From DASYKS01 sp031404815 (lineage in GTDB: Bacteria; Acidobacteriota; Thermoanaerobaculia; Multivoradales; UBA5704): DNA of 64,000 bases. The stretch is taken from positions 30,462 through 94,461 of the forward strand of contig JANNIH010000020.1 of NCBI GenBank assembly GCA_031404815.1, given 5' to 3'. Position 1 is the first letter of the stretch; every line of letters begins with the position of its first letter. Under the pieces are notes generated by a model. That model saw only the letters and a program-made list of their open reading frames with translations. It was not told the origin of the DNA and ran no database searches. Shown here piece by piece: positions 24,001 through 31,400 of this stretch. The position numbers were made by a program, and so were the translations under genes.

Positions 24001-26137
24001 AAAGCACCCGGAGAAAGGCGCCGCCGGCAACGGTTTCGTGACCTACTCCAACTACGACGCGCGCGGCCACGCGGGGCGCAAGGTGGACGGCACCTCGGAC
24101 CTCACTTTCGAGTACGACAAAGCCGAGCGGATGACGAAGGTGCGGGAAACCGGAACCTCCATCGGCTGCGGTACCATCGCCCGGCCGCGCTGCCTGAAGG
24201 AGTACACTTTCGGCACCGGCATCTCCGCAACCGACCTGTCGCTCGGAAAAATCCAAATGGCGAAGCGCTACAACTACCCCGTTCTCGGCGCCAACACCCA
24301 CACGGTGGCGGTCGCCGAGACGTATTTCTACGGGGGCAAAGAAGGGCGCGCCTCGAAGCGCGACACGCAGGTCACCTTCAATGCGGCACCGGCTGAATCG
24401 TTCACCCAGAGCTTCACCTACGACGACTTGGGGCACACTGCGACTCTCAACTACCCGCAATGCACCCACGCCCCCTGCGCTGCCTCTGCGGCGAGCCCGA
24501 AGACTCTGGACTTTGGGTATACCGAGGGGCTGCTCACCTCAGTACAGGGGTATGCCAGCACGATCACCTACCACTCGAACCAGACGATCGCCCAGGTGGC
24601 GCATTCGAACGGCATCACGGACGTGATCGGCCTCGATCTGACCGCGCAACAGCGGCCGGCCTCAATTTTGGCGAGAAACGCCATCACCTCGGTGAACCTC
24701 TGGAACGCCGGGACGTACCTTTACGACGGCGCTGGCAACATCAAATCGATCGGCGGATCGGGCTTTACCTACGACCCGGCGAGCCGGTTGATCGCCGCAA
24801 ACCTCTGGGATGGAACGGGCGCGATGGGCACGCCGCTCAAGTCCCAGGGCTACACCTACGACCTGTTTGGCAACCTCCAGTCGATCACCGGCCAGGGCGG
24901 GCGCAACACGCCGACCGACTTCACGACCAACCGTCTGAACGGCGCAGGCATGGCCTACGACGCCGCGGGGAACCAAACCAACAACAACGGAGCGGTCCAC
25001 GAATACGATCCGCTCCACCTGATGTGGCACTTCCAGTCCGGAGCGGAAGACTGGCGCTACATCTACACCGCGGACGACGAACGGATCTGGTCGTTCAAAA
25101 CCGGCGGAGTCTCACGCTGGACGCTGCGCGATCTCAGCAACCGCGTCCTGCGCGAATACACCAACAACGCCGGCACCTGGAGCGTCACCGAAACCTTCAT
25201 CCACCGCGGCGGCCAGCTGCTCGCGGCGGATACCACAACCGGTGTCAGCCACTTCCACCTCGACCATCTCGGCACGCCACGCCTGGTCACGAACCAGCTC
25301 GGCGTGAAGACCGCGTACCATGTGTACTGGCCCTACGGCGAAGAACTGACCGCGGCGAACCAGGACGCGGAAAGGATGAAGTTTACCGGGCACGAGCGGG
25401 ATCTGAACGGGGCGGCGGGGACCGGGGATGATCTGGACTATATGCATGCGCGGTTTTGCTCGCCGGTTACGGGACGGTTTTTGAGCTTCGATTCGGGGCA
25501 GGCGAGGCTAATGCAGCCCCAAAGCTGGAATCGCTACGCCTACACGCTTGGAAATCCGCTCCGCTACTTCGACCCAAACGGCAGCGATGCCGAAGAGCCT
25601 GGTCTTTTCCAGCAGTTGTACTCGCTATTCACTGGGTACTTTAGCCGCGGGGCGCCGCCGCAAGAAGTCAAGGTTGATCCCAACGCACAGGCGCTGGCAG
25701 ATGACGGGGAGATGTCTCAGGCACAAGCAGCGCGGATAACTCCTTCGTCGCAGATCAACCTGGTTCAGCAGGGCTTGAATGATGCCGGCGCGACCATGGC
25801 TGCCGGAGGTGCATCACTTGCAATCACCTATGCGGAAGGCAAGGCACTCGAGGCAGTCACTGCGCTCTTAAAGCCAGCTGGTCGATTGCTTGGAGAGGCA
25901 GGTAAAAGCAGCGGGATTCGGTTCTTAGGAGGCGGCGAGAAAGCAGCATCAGACCTATTTGGCAAGCTGACTGTCGGAGGAGAAGTGATCAGAGAGAGCG
26001 CAGGGCTGAAGGTTGTCGAGGTCAAGGGCGTTGGGACTTTCGTTTATCGAACAGCCTCAAGCACTAAGGGCGTCGAAGCGACGATTGATGTCGTCGCACG
26101 TGGTATCGGGGTCAAGCGGCTGAAGTTCAAGGGCTAA
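21047..26137 (+). CDS. Rhs/YD-repeat polymorphic toxin
   Basis: A 1696-residue exported protein (signal peptide residues 1-27, ending PISAQ). Repeated YD motifs occur from about residue 750 on (for example YEYDALGRLTWVQ, TYDAIGNKATVSE, FTYDPASRLIAAN, YTYDLFGNLQSI). The Rhs core is complete: FHLDHLGTPRLVTN, YWPYGEEL, and the terminal DYMHARFCSPVTGRFLSFDS ... NRYAYTLGNPLRYFDPNG. After that, about 200 residues form a variable tip with a pretoxin part (NLVQQGLNDAGATMAAGGAS) and a final segment ending TASSTKGVEATIDVVARGIG. That tip is the presumed toxin; I do not recognise its family. G+C falls toward the tip, as expected for exchanged toxin cassettes. Confidence 0.92.
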   Translation: MKIRALLPSNLFALLALLAASAAPISAQEHPNFAKGFAPDKVFAVGEVDSVNAFNGNLLLTLPIGARYPLREGFSYGLSAVYNSNVWDFRDISYGSISTTQARINRRSNVGAGWRLSLGQLYSPAVKADIPFNDSGLWVYVGPDAAENGFFPTLHDGDPDDAGDTPKVQKILYSRDGSYLRLKLLADGTHTLEFPDGQIHTFDGNRKLINIRDRFVNPTGVPANFLAISYTDTTWTLSDSQGRTQTLTFSNGIQDGQPIQRLEKVELRAFPAANQVLSTWTFQYSSTVIPRVCPDCLGGPANDPDTPNNLSVEFLTGITQPDGSVWAMPLSDYVTANPPGFNDLVGRIKGLTLPTLGRLEWDYGFYIFPSSSTERRPWAQSSRGVVVRRKKTASGGFEGTWVYSPRLQFEGTPTESLSQELTVTVTTPLGDKTENYFSVYAFGNNPPGVFPNILDYGRPFTPKVSDGAGRFLSSRVFDCDANGTGCVPVRSTWVRYEQDYSPGVGNDGQGAGQLLNPRVAQTRTAFEDDCPPGVTDCGVITPVPSPATRYYSDEDYSSFDGLGHYRTRSLRGNFPDTSSTTETTSYNLARGTYGTPGFLMLPSSSPWLLGLYEEVTRSNNSGENSAVESCFDGDTGFLKRKRVRKFGRTADDILVVYTPTGAGAGDGTVAREDWSGGDGGNVPIAALCGLTPPGATYSLQHTYQKGILAKSEYLRTATAPFEFAAVERTVDPQTGLISAEKDISKLETTYEYDALGRLTWVQPAATHGAWTEYVYTRATNSSNLARVTINQHGNGARGNAILTTSSLFFDSFGRLIKEQRKMPGAGNFSNRTTTYDAIGNKATVSEWEAGTPSNTMKYLDYDPFGRPRKIQPSDGAGHEVTIARSGVRSVTKKAKVWGPCGPGGALQECSSQSVESYDQIGRLFRIDQPVAWPTAAIPDPAPLRTSYAYDIGDRLKTVKQFDAATQAIIQQREFAYDNRGFLTSEKHPEKGAAGNGFVTYSNYDARGHAGRKVDGTSDLTFEYDKAERMTKVRETGTSIGCGTIARPRCLKEYTFGTGISATDLSLGKIQMAKRYNYPVLGANTHTVAVAETYFYGGKEGRASKRDTQVTFNAAPAESFTQSFTYDDLGHTATLNYPQCTHAPCAASAASPKTLDFGYTEGLLTSVQGYASTITYHSNQTIAQVAHSNGITDVIGLDLTAQQRPASILARNAITSVNLWNAGTYLYDGAGNIKSIGGSGFTYDPASRLIAANLWDGTGAMGTPLKSQGYTYDLFGNLQSITGQGGRNTPTDFTTNRLNGAGMAYDAAGNQTNNNGAVHEYDPLHLMWHFQSGAEDWRYIYTADDERIWSFKTGGVSRWTLRDLSNRVLREYTNNAGTWSVTETFIHRGGQLLAADTTTGVSHFHLDHLGTPRLVTNQLGVKTAYHVYWPYGEELTAANQDAERMKFTGHERDLNGAAGTGDDLDYMHARFCSPVTGRFLSFDSGQARLMQPQSWNRYAYTLGNPLRYFDPNGSDAEEPGLFQQLYSLFTGYFSRGAPPQEVKVDPNAQALADDGEMSQAQAARITPSSQINLVQQGLNDAGATMAAGGASLAITYAEGKALEAVTALLKPAGRLLGEAGKSSGIRFLGGGEKAASDLFGKLTVGGEVIRESAGLKVVEVKGVGTFVYRTASSTKGVEATIDVVARGIGVKRLKFKG

Positions 26138-26532
26138 TGGTAATGAACGACAAGGGGGACGAAGTCCGCTTCAGCATACTTGCCGAAGGTGCAGAGGACT
26201 ATCTCAGTTTCCACGATTTTCTCTGGGAAGTACACGAGACGCTTGGGATATGGGATCCCGCGGCGACGCGGGCTCAGGTGCTTACGATTATTAAGTGCTA
26301 TCTCGAGAGCGGCGATGTTGTCCCAGGATTTCCCGTTGACCAGGGGCCAGAGTTTGCTGCCTGGAGTTTGCCGGTCGACGAAGCGATGGCCTGGATCAAC
26401 AAGGCATGGGACGAGCTCGATCGTGAGCCCGTCACGGGCGATATCTGCTGGTTCATTTCAACAGATAAGGGCAAGGAGTGGGTGCGCCAGTATCGGGAGA
26501 GCAATCCCCAACTCCCAGAACCCGAGGCTTGA
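26137..26532 (+). CDS. Candidate immunity protein for the Rhs toxin
   Basis: A 131-residue soluble protein whose ATG overlaps the Rhs stop by one base; a second ATG at 26143 is an alternative start. It is acidic and tryptophan-containing (VRFSILAEGAEDYLSFHDFL, LPVDEAMAWINKAWDELD, DICWFISTDKGKEWVRQY) with no signal peptide, as expected for a cytoplasmic antidote. Base composition is well below the surroundings: 26161-26220 has 29 G+C of 60. The family is not recognised. The immunity role is inferred from position directly behind an Rhs tip, the standard layout of polymorphic toxin systems. Confidence 0.7.
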   Translation: MVMNDKGDEVRFSILAEGAEDYLSFHDFLWEVHETLGIWDPAATRAQVLTIIKCYLESGDVVPGFPVDQGPEFAAWSLPVDEAMAWINKAWDELDREPVTGDICWFISTDKGKEWVRQYRESNPQLPEPEA

Positions 26533-26660
26533 CTTGCGATCCACCTCCCGAGTGCCCCAGAAGCAAGTCGAGGTTGGCTGGTCATCTCCCTTTACGTCCT
26601 ATCTCCACGGTGGTTTCAAGCATTTCGAGGGCGTCGTAGGAGAGAGGGAGATGCTGGGAC

Positions 26661-26937
26661 ATGCAGTTCAAATCGTTCGGCGGCTCGGGCTTCACCTACG
26701 ACCCCGCGAGCCGTCTGATCGCCGCGAATCTCTGGGACGGCACGGGCTCAACCGGAACGCCGCTCAAGTCCCAAGGCTACAGCTACGACCTGTTCGGCAA
26801 CCTCCAGTCGATCACCGGCCAGAGCGGGCGCAACACGCCGACCAACTCCGCGACCAACCGGTTGAACGGCGCGGGAATGGCCTACGACGCCGCGGGCAAT
26901 CAGACCAACAACACCGGGGCGGTCCACGAGTACGACT
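26661..26937 (+). pseudogene. Displaced rhs fragment (orphan partial copy of the YD region)
   Basis: This segment is a close copy of 24738-25012 inside the Rhs gene. It encodes the same FGGSGFTYDPASRLIAANLW through GAGMAYDAAGNQTNN to VHEYD, with scattered substitutions such as MGTP to TGTP. Similarity ends abruptly at VHEYD, 67 bp before the 3' end of the M13 peptidase gene on the other strand. It has no core, tip or signal. Such orphan ends are typical leftovers of rhs tip exchange and can recombine with the full gene. Confidence 0.88.
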
Positions 26938-27003
26938 TACTCGAGCCACCCAGAAATTCGTTCGAGCCACAGAAGCGACCCGTTCGTCGTGGTCTTCGCC
27001 CCG

Positions 27004-29082
27004 CTACCAGACCTCGCAGCGCTTGGCCGGGTTCATCGGAGTGCCTTCGGCGCATTGAAACGCCTGGGCGAAGCCGGGGAAGTTCGACAGCGGGCCGTCG
27101 ACCCGGAACTGCGGGGGAGAGTGCGGATCGACGGTCACCAGCATGCGCGAGAACTCGGGGCTGCGGAGAGAGCACCAGCCCTGGGCGAAACCGAGAAAGA
27201 AGAGCTGATCGTTGGTGAACCCTTCGATCATCGGTGCGGGCTTGCCGTTGCGCTCGGACCAGGCTTGCCAGCCGCGAAAAGACGCCTTGACGCCGCCGAA
27301 GTCGGCGATGTTTTCGCCCAGGGTCAGTTGGCCGTTGACCTTCACGCCCGGCTCGACCTCGAACCCCGAATAGAGATCCGAGACGCACTTTGTCCGGTCG
27401 GTAAAGCGGGTCACCACCGCCGGGTCCCACCACTCCCGAAGCGAGCCGGAGGCATCGAACTGGCGCCCCTGGTCGTCGAAGCCGTGGGTCAGCTCGTGCC
27501 CCATGACCATGCCGATGCCGCCGTAGTTCATCGCGGCCGGCCTGTCCTTGCTGAAGTAGGGCGGCTGAAGGATACCGGCAGGGAAGACCATCTCGTTGCG
27601 CAGGGGGTTGTAGTAGGCGTTGACCGTCGGCGGCGACATGCCCCACTCGGTCCGGTCGACCGGACCGCCGATCTTGGCGAGAAGGCGGTCGGTCTCGAAG
27701 CGGACCGCCGCGTTCGCGTTGGCAAAATAACCGGCGGTCGCAGTGACGGACAGGGCCGAATAGTCACGCCATGTGTCCGGATAGCCAACCTTGTTGATCA
27801 CCGCCGCGGCCTTTTCTCGCGCCCGGGCTCGCGTGGTGTCGTCCATCCAGGCGAGCTCTCCCAGCCCCCGGTCGAAGGAGTGCTCGATGTCTCGAATCAT
27901 CTCGACCGCGATCCTCTTGCTGTCGCCAGGGAAGCGACGTTCGACGAAGGCGCGGCCCAAGGCGAACCCGAGAGCGTTGTCGGTGGCTTCAACACAGCGC
28001 TTAGAGCGCACTTGAAGCTCCTTCTGCCCTTGGAGCCGTTTGTCGAAGAACGCGAACTGCTCGTCGACGAACCCCTGACTCAGTTGGTCGGCCCGCGCGA
28101 GGATGGTGAGCCAGCGAAAATCGGCGCGCAGGGTTTCGAGATCGGTCTTCCGGAGCGTTTCGGCGAGGCCCTGAAAGAACGGCGCGGGTGCGGCGCTGAT
28201 CAGCGTCAGGTTCGGTTGGCCGAGGCCGGCAAAAAAGGGGGCGAAGGAGAGGCCCCCCGACATCGCGGCGAGCCCGGCGGGATCGACCCGGTGGTAGAGC
28301 TTGGTCGGATCGCGCATCTCGGTGCGGGGCAGCGAGGTTTTGGCGAGCGCCGTCTCGAACGCCACGATTCCTGCGGCGTGTCGCGCCGCGTCTTCAGCTG
28401 TTTCCCCGGCGAGTCCGAGCATCTTGGCGACGTGCGCCTGGTAGTCGGCGAGCAGCGATTTGCTCTCGGCGTCTTCCTTCACGTAGTAGTCGCGATCGGG
28501 TAGGCCGAGCCCCCCTTGCGATAGATAGGCGATCGACAGGTTCGGGTCCTTGAAGTCGCCCTCGACGAAGGTGGTCAGCAGGACTTCGATCCCTTCGCGC
28601 TGCAGCTTGCCCGCAACGCCCAGCAGGCTATCGAGGTCGGTCGCTTTCGCGATCTCGGCGAACAGCGGCGCCAGAGGTGCCGCACCGGCTTTTTCGATCG
28701 CGCCTTCGTCCATGCACGAGGCGTAGTAGGCGCCGACTTTTCGGTTGTCAGGATCATCTCCGGGCGCCTTGGCCAGCTCCTCGAGCACGGCGTGCAGGAC
28801 CTCTCGGTTGCGATCAGCCAGCTCCGAGCTCCGGCCGAAGCTCGATTTGTCCGGCGGCAACGCCGTCCTCGCCAACCAGCCGCCGCAGGCATACTGGTAA
28901 AAGCTCCGGCAAGGATCGGCCTTGGGGTCCAGCATCGCGCGAAGCTCGGTGACGACAGCTTCGTAGGAGGGCTTCGCAGGAACGGAGGCGACCTCACCGG
29001 CCAGCGAGTGGATTCCGCAAAGGGCGGTCGCGCCGAGCACCAAGGCTGCGATGGTGAGAGGCTGGGTGTGTGAGATCGGCAT
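27004..29082 (-). CDS. M13 family zinc metallopeptidase (neprilysin/PepO-like), secreted
   Basis: A 692-residue protein, the normal length for M13. A signal peptide covers about residues 1-25. The zinc site is HELTH at residues 529-533 in GIGMVMGHELTHGFDDQG, with the third ligand Glu590 in the ENIADFGG motif. NAYYNPLRNEMVFPAGILQPP and the C-terminal FAQAFQCAEGTPMNP also match the family. These enzymes cleave short peptides in the periplasm or outside. The gene converges on the rhs fragment, and its start is divergent from the asparaginase-like gene. Confidence 0.95.
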   Translation of the reverse strand: MPISHTQPLTIAALVLGATALCGIHSLAGEVASVPAKPSYEAVVTELRAMLDPKADPCRSFYQYACGGWLARTALPPDKSSFGRSSELADRNREVLHAVLEELAKAPGDDPDNRKVGAYYASCMDEGAIEKAGAAPLAPLFAEIAKATDLDSLLGVAGKLQREGIEVLLTTFVEGDFKDPNLSIAYLSQGGLGLPDRDYYVKEDAESKSLLADYQAHVAKMLGLAGETAEDAARHAAGIVAFETALAKTSLPRTEMRDPTKLYHRVDPAGLAAMSGGLSFAPFFAGLGQPNLTLISAAPAPFFQGLAETLRKTDLETLRADFRWLTILARADQLSQGFVDEQFAFFDKRLQGQKELQVRSKRCVEATDNALGFALGRAFVERRFPGDSKRIAVEMIRDIEHSFDRGLGELAWMDDTTRARAREKAAAVINKVGYPDTWRDYSALSVTATAGYFANANAAVRFETDRLLAKIGGPVDRTEWGMSPPTVNAYYNPLRNEMVFPAGILQPPYFSKDRPAAMNYGGIGMVMGHELTHGFDDQGRQFDASGSLREWWDPAVVTRFTDRTKCVSDLYSGFEVEPGVKVNGQLTLGENIADFGGVKASFRGWQAWSERNGKPAPMIEGFTNDQLFFLGFAQGWCSLRSPEFSRMLVTVDPHSPPQFRVDGPLSNFPGFAQAFQCAEGTPMNPAKRCEVW

Positions 29083-29263
29083 GAGTTTCCTCGGCGGCTC
29101 GGTTTGACGCCCGCGCTTGGGTTCGAGAGCGTGGTTGGAGATGGCGAGAGTATACGGCGACCTCGGCTCTTAAGTTGCGGCCCGGTCGCCCGCCCTTCCT
29201 TCGCGGCACCAAGGATCGATACGATCCGGGCTTGGGAGAGACCCTGATGAACGAGAACCTGCT

Positions 29264-29797
29264 TTGAGCCTGCGACGGATCGCCCTGGTCACGACCGGCG
29301 GAACGATCGAAAAGACCTACGACGAACGCTCCGGCGAGTTGGTCAACCGACGCTCGATCGTCCAGCGGATGTTGGAAGATCTGAGGCTGGAGGACACGAC
29401 GATCCAGGTCCTCGAGTTGATGACCAAGGACAGCCTCGATCTTTCCGAGGAGGATCGCGCACAGATCGCCGCGATGGTTCTGAGCTTGGGGGTCGAGAGC
29501 GTCGGCCGTGGCCCCTCCGGTGTGGTCATTCTCCATGGCACCGATACGCTCGAGCTGACCGGGGAGCGACTCTGCGCGGAAATTGCCGCTCCGGCGGTGC
29601 CAATCGTCCTGACCGGCGCGATGAGGCCGTTCGAGATGAAGCAATCGGACGCGCTGCAAAACCTGACCGAGGCGATCTTCGCCACCGGCGTGCTCCCCCC
29701 GGGCATCTGGTGCGTCGCCCACGGCCGGGCGCTACGGTTTCCTGGAGTCCGGAAGGACCGTTCGCTCGGAACGTTCGTCGGTGCCGTTACGGAATGA
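29264..29797 (+). CDS. Asparaginase-like protein, N-terminal domain only
   Basis: A 177-residue protein matching only the first domain of L-asparaginases, which are normally about 330 residues. The catalytic threonine loop (IALVTTGGTIEKTYDE) and the second threonine with its aspartate (VVILHGTDTLELT) are present, as is TGAMRPFEMKQSDALQN. The C-terminal domain is missing and the frame closes cleanly. Short stand-alone versions exist and may form oligomers, so activity cannot be excluded. The start is TTG 29264; a seven-codon frame beginning with ATG 29247 overlaps it and ends at 29267. The stop overlaps the convergent gene by 11 bp. Confidence 0.75.
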   Translation: MSLRRIALVTTGGTIEKTYDERSGELVNRRSIVQRMLEDLRLEDTTIQVLELMTKDSLDLSEEDRAQIAAMVLSLGVESVGRGPSGVVILHGTDTLELTGERLCAEIAAPAVPIVLTGAMRPFEMKQSDALQNLTEAIFATGVLPPGIWCVAHGRALRFPGVRKDRSLGTFVGAVTE

Positions 29798-30236
29798 CGG
29801 TGCCGTCGGCGGCGATTCGAAACAGGAACCGCGGCCCATCGGGTCCGGTCGCCACCCAGCGGGTCAGGCGAACGCCGTTGGCCGAGACGCCGGAGGTGGC
29901 CCGCCCCTCCGCGTTGCGGAAGCAGGCGTTCGGGTCCGAAATCGCCACCGAGATCTCCCGCCCGATCGGGGCGCCGCCGACCTCGGCTTCGAAACGGGAG
30001 GCGGTGCGGGCGTCCATGTAGATCCGCGGTTCCTTCCAACTGACCGAGACGTGGGTCCGGATCACCCCGTGGATACAGCCGTTGGGGTAGTTGCGTGGCG
30101 CGGGACCCGCGGGCGCCGCCAGGTAGGAGAACTGCACCGTGGCGGTCGCCGGAGCCGTTGGCGTTTCGTTCGCACAGGCGGCCAGCAGAGCCGTGCAAGC
30201 GCCAAACGCCAAGGCTGGACCCATTCGTTTACGCAT
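29787..30236 (-). CDS. Small lipoprotein of unknown function
   Basis: A 149-residue protein starting at the ATG that gives a lipoprotein signal (MRKRMGPALAFGACTALLAACANETP, lipidated Cys at about residue 21). The mature part is beta-rich with RNYPNGCIHGVIRTHVSVSW and VAISDPNACFRNAEGR, each with a cysteine that could form one disulfide. I do not recognise a family. It ends inside the last codons of the convergent asparaginase-like gene. Confidence 0.65.
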   Translation of the reverse strand: MRKRMGPALAFGACTALLAACANETPTAPATATVQFSYLAAPAGPAPRNYPNGCIHGVIRTHVSVSWKEPRIYMDARTASRFEAEVGGAPIGREISVAISDPNACFRNAEGRATSGVSANGVRLTRWVATGPDGPRFLFRIAADGTVIP

Positions 30237-30306
30237 CGTGGCCTTCGAGTCTACGTCATCCGAAGTCGTAGGGGAGGCGTAAATCCAATCTCCGAAGCGC
30301 TTATCC

Positions 30307-30660
30307 TCAGGCCGCCGTCTCCGTGCTGCCCGGGGCGACTTCACCCAGGATCTCGAGATTGCCGGTGCCCGCGAGTGTGGCGAGGTCGATCGTGCCGCGG
30401 AAGCGGACCTTAACGTAATCGAGGATCAGGTTGCCGGCGAGCTTCACCGAGCCGGTCTTCGCCTCGTAGTTGGCGCCCGACAAATCGGTCTCCGACGGAT
30501 CGAGCCGGATACCCAACTCGGTGCCGCCGCGGGTTTCGGTGAATTTGCAGTGGACATAGCCGCGATCGATGGCTGCTTTGAACAGCTCCACGGTATTTTC
30601 CGGGCGCATGCTGGCGATGATCGGCTGTTCGACGGTGAGGCGTTGGACGAGATCGTTCAT
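30307..30660 (-). CDS. Conserved-looking hypothetical protein, 117 residues
   Basis: A soluble protein beginning MNDLVQRLTVEQPIIASMRP with a good AGGAG ribosome-binding site (seen as CTCCT at 30669-30673 on the plus strand). It contains a helical N-terminal part (TVELFKAAIDRGYVHCKF) and a beta-rich end (TGSVKLAGNLILDYVKVRF). No motif lets me name it. It may be co-transcribed with the lipoprotein gene 70 bp downstream, and is divergent from the Nudix gene at 30793. Confidence 0.6.
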   Translation of the reverse strand: MNDLVQRLTVEQPIIASMRPENTVELFKAAIDRGYVHCKFTETRGGTELGIRLDPSETDLSGANYEAKTGSVKLAGNLILDYVKVRFRGTIDLATLAGTGNLEILGEVAPGSTETAA

Positions 30661-30792
30661 GGGGAGGTCTCCTAGAGTCGGGTGGAGGAGGTTGAGGCTC
30701 TTCCCTCCTGTAGTGCGCGCAAGGCCCCGTCAGGAGACAAACCCTCGGTGGAACGCTCGGGAGCCGGCACCTTTTCTGGTAAAAGGAGCGGT

Positions 30793-31371
30793 ATGGCAGA
30801 AAGTTGGCTCCTCGACCTCCGCGCCCGTCTCTCCTCGCCGCCACCCCGGCGCCTGCCGCCCAGCGAGGCGCGGGCGGCTTCCGTGCTGGTTCCTTTGTTC
30901 GTCAATGCGGGGGAACTCTGGACGGTGCTCACCAAGCGAACCGACGATCTGCCCACCCACCGCGGCCAAATCGCGTTTCCGGGCGGCGGACGCGAGATCG
31001 GCGAAGACGCCTGGGCCACGGCACTGCGGGAGACCCACGAGGAGGTCGGGCTCGAGCCGACCCGGGTATTTCGCTTAGGAGAGCTCGACGAGACCGGCTC
31101 GCCGGTCGGCTTCAGGGTGATCCCCTGCGTCGGCGCCGTCCCCTACCCGTTCGAGACTCAGCCCAACGCCGCCGAGATCGCCGAGGTGTTCGCGGTTCCG
31201 CTCACCGCGTTCGCCAATCCTGACCTCGTGGAAGAGCGCGAAGTGAAGATCGACGGCAAGCAGCGCAACCTGCTCATCTACCACGTCGGCCGCCACCAGG
31301 TCTGGGGCCTGACCGCGCGCATCCTCGAAAATCTCCTGGACCGCCTGGGGATGAGCGTGGTGCGGGAGTAG
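30793..31371 (+). CDS. CoA pyrophosphatase, Nudix family (NudL-like)
   Basis: A 192-residue Nudix hydrolase. The full Nudix box GX5EX7REUXEEXGU is present in GGGREIGEDAWATALRETHE followed by EVGL. It is preceded by the coenzyme A pyrophosphatase signature TKRTDDLPTHRGQIAFPGG. These enzymes cleave CoA, its oxidised forms or acyl-CoAs to 4'-phosphopantetheine and 3',5'-ADP. The ATG at 30793 was chosen because of the AAAAGGAG ribosome-binding site directly before it and because the family starts here; an in-frame GTG lies 111 bp upstream. Confidence 0.9.
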   Translation: MAESWLLDLRARLSSPPPRRLPPSEARAASVLVPLFVNAGELWTVLTKRTDDLPTHRGQIAFPGGGREIGEDAWATALRETHEEVGLEPTRVFRLGELDETGSPVGFRVIPCVGAVPYPFETQPNAAEIAEVFAVPLTAFANPDLVEEREVKIDGKQRNLLIYHVGRHQVWGLTARILENLLDRLGMSVVRE

Positions 31372-31400
31372 ATCTCTCGAAATCTTAGACTTTCCGAGGA

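Noticed and set aside
26989..28503. Plus-strand open frame opposite the M13 peptidase
   Set aside because: The M13 HELTH and ENIAD motifs on the minus strand settle the coding strand.
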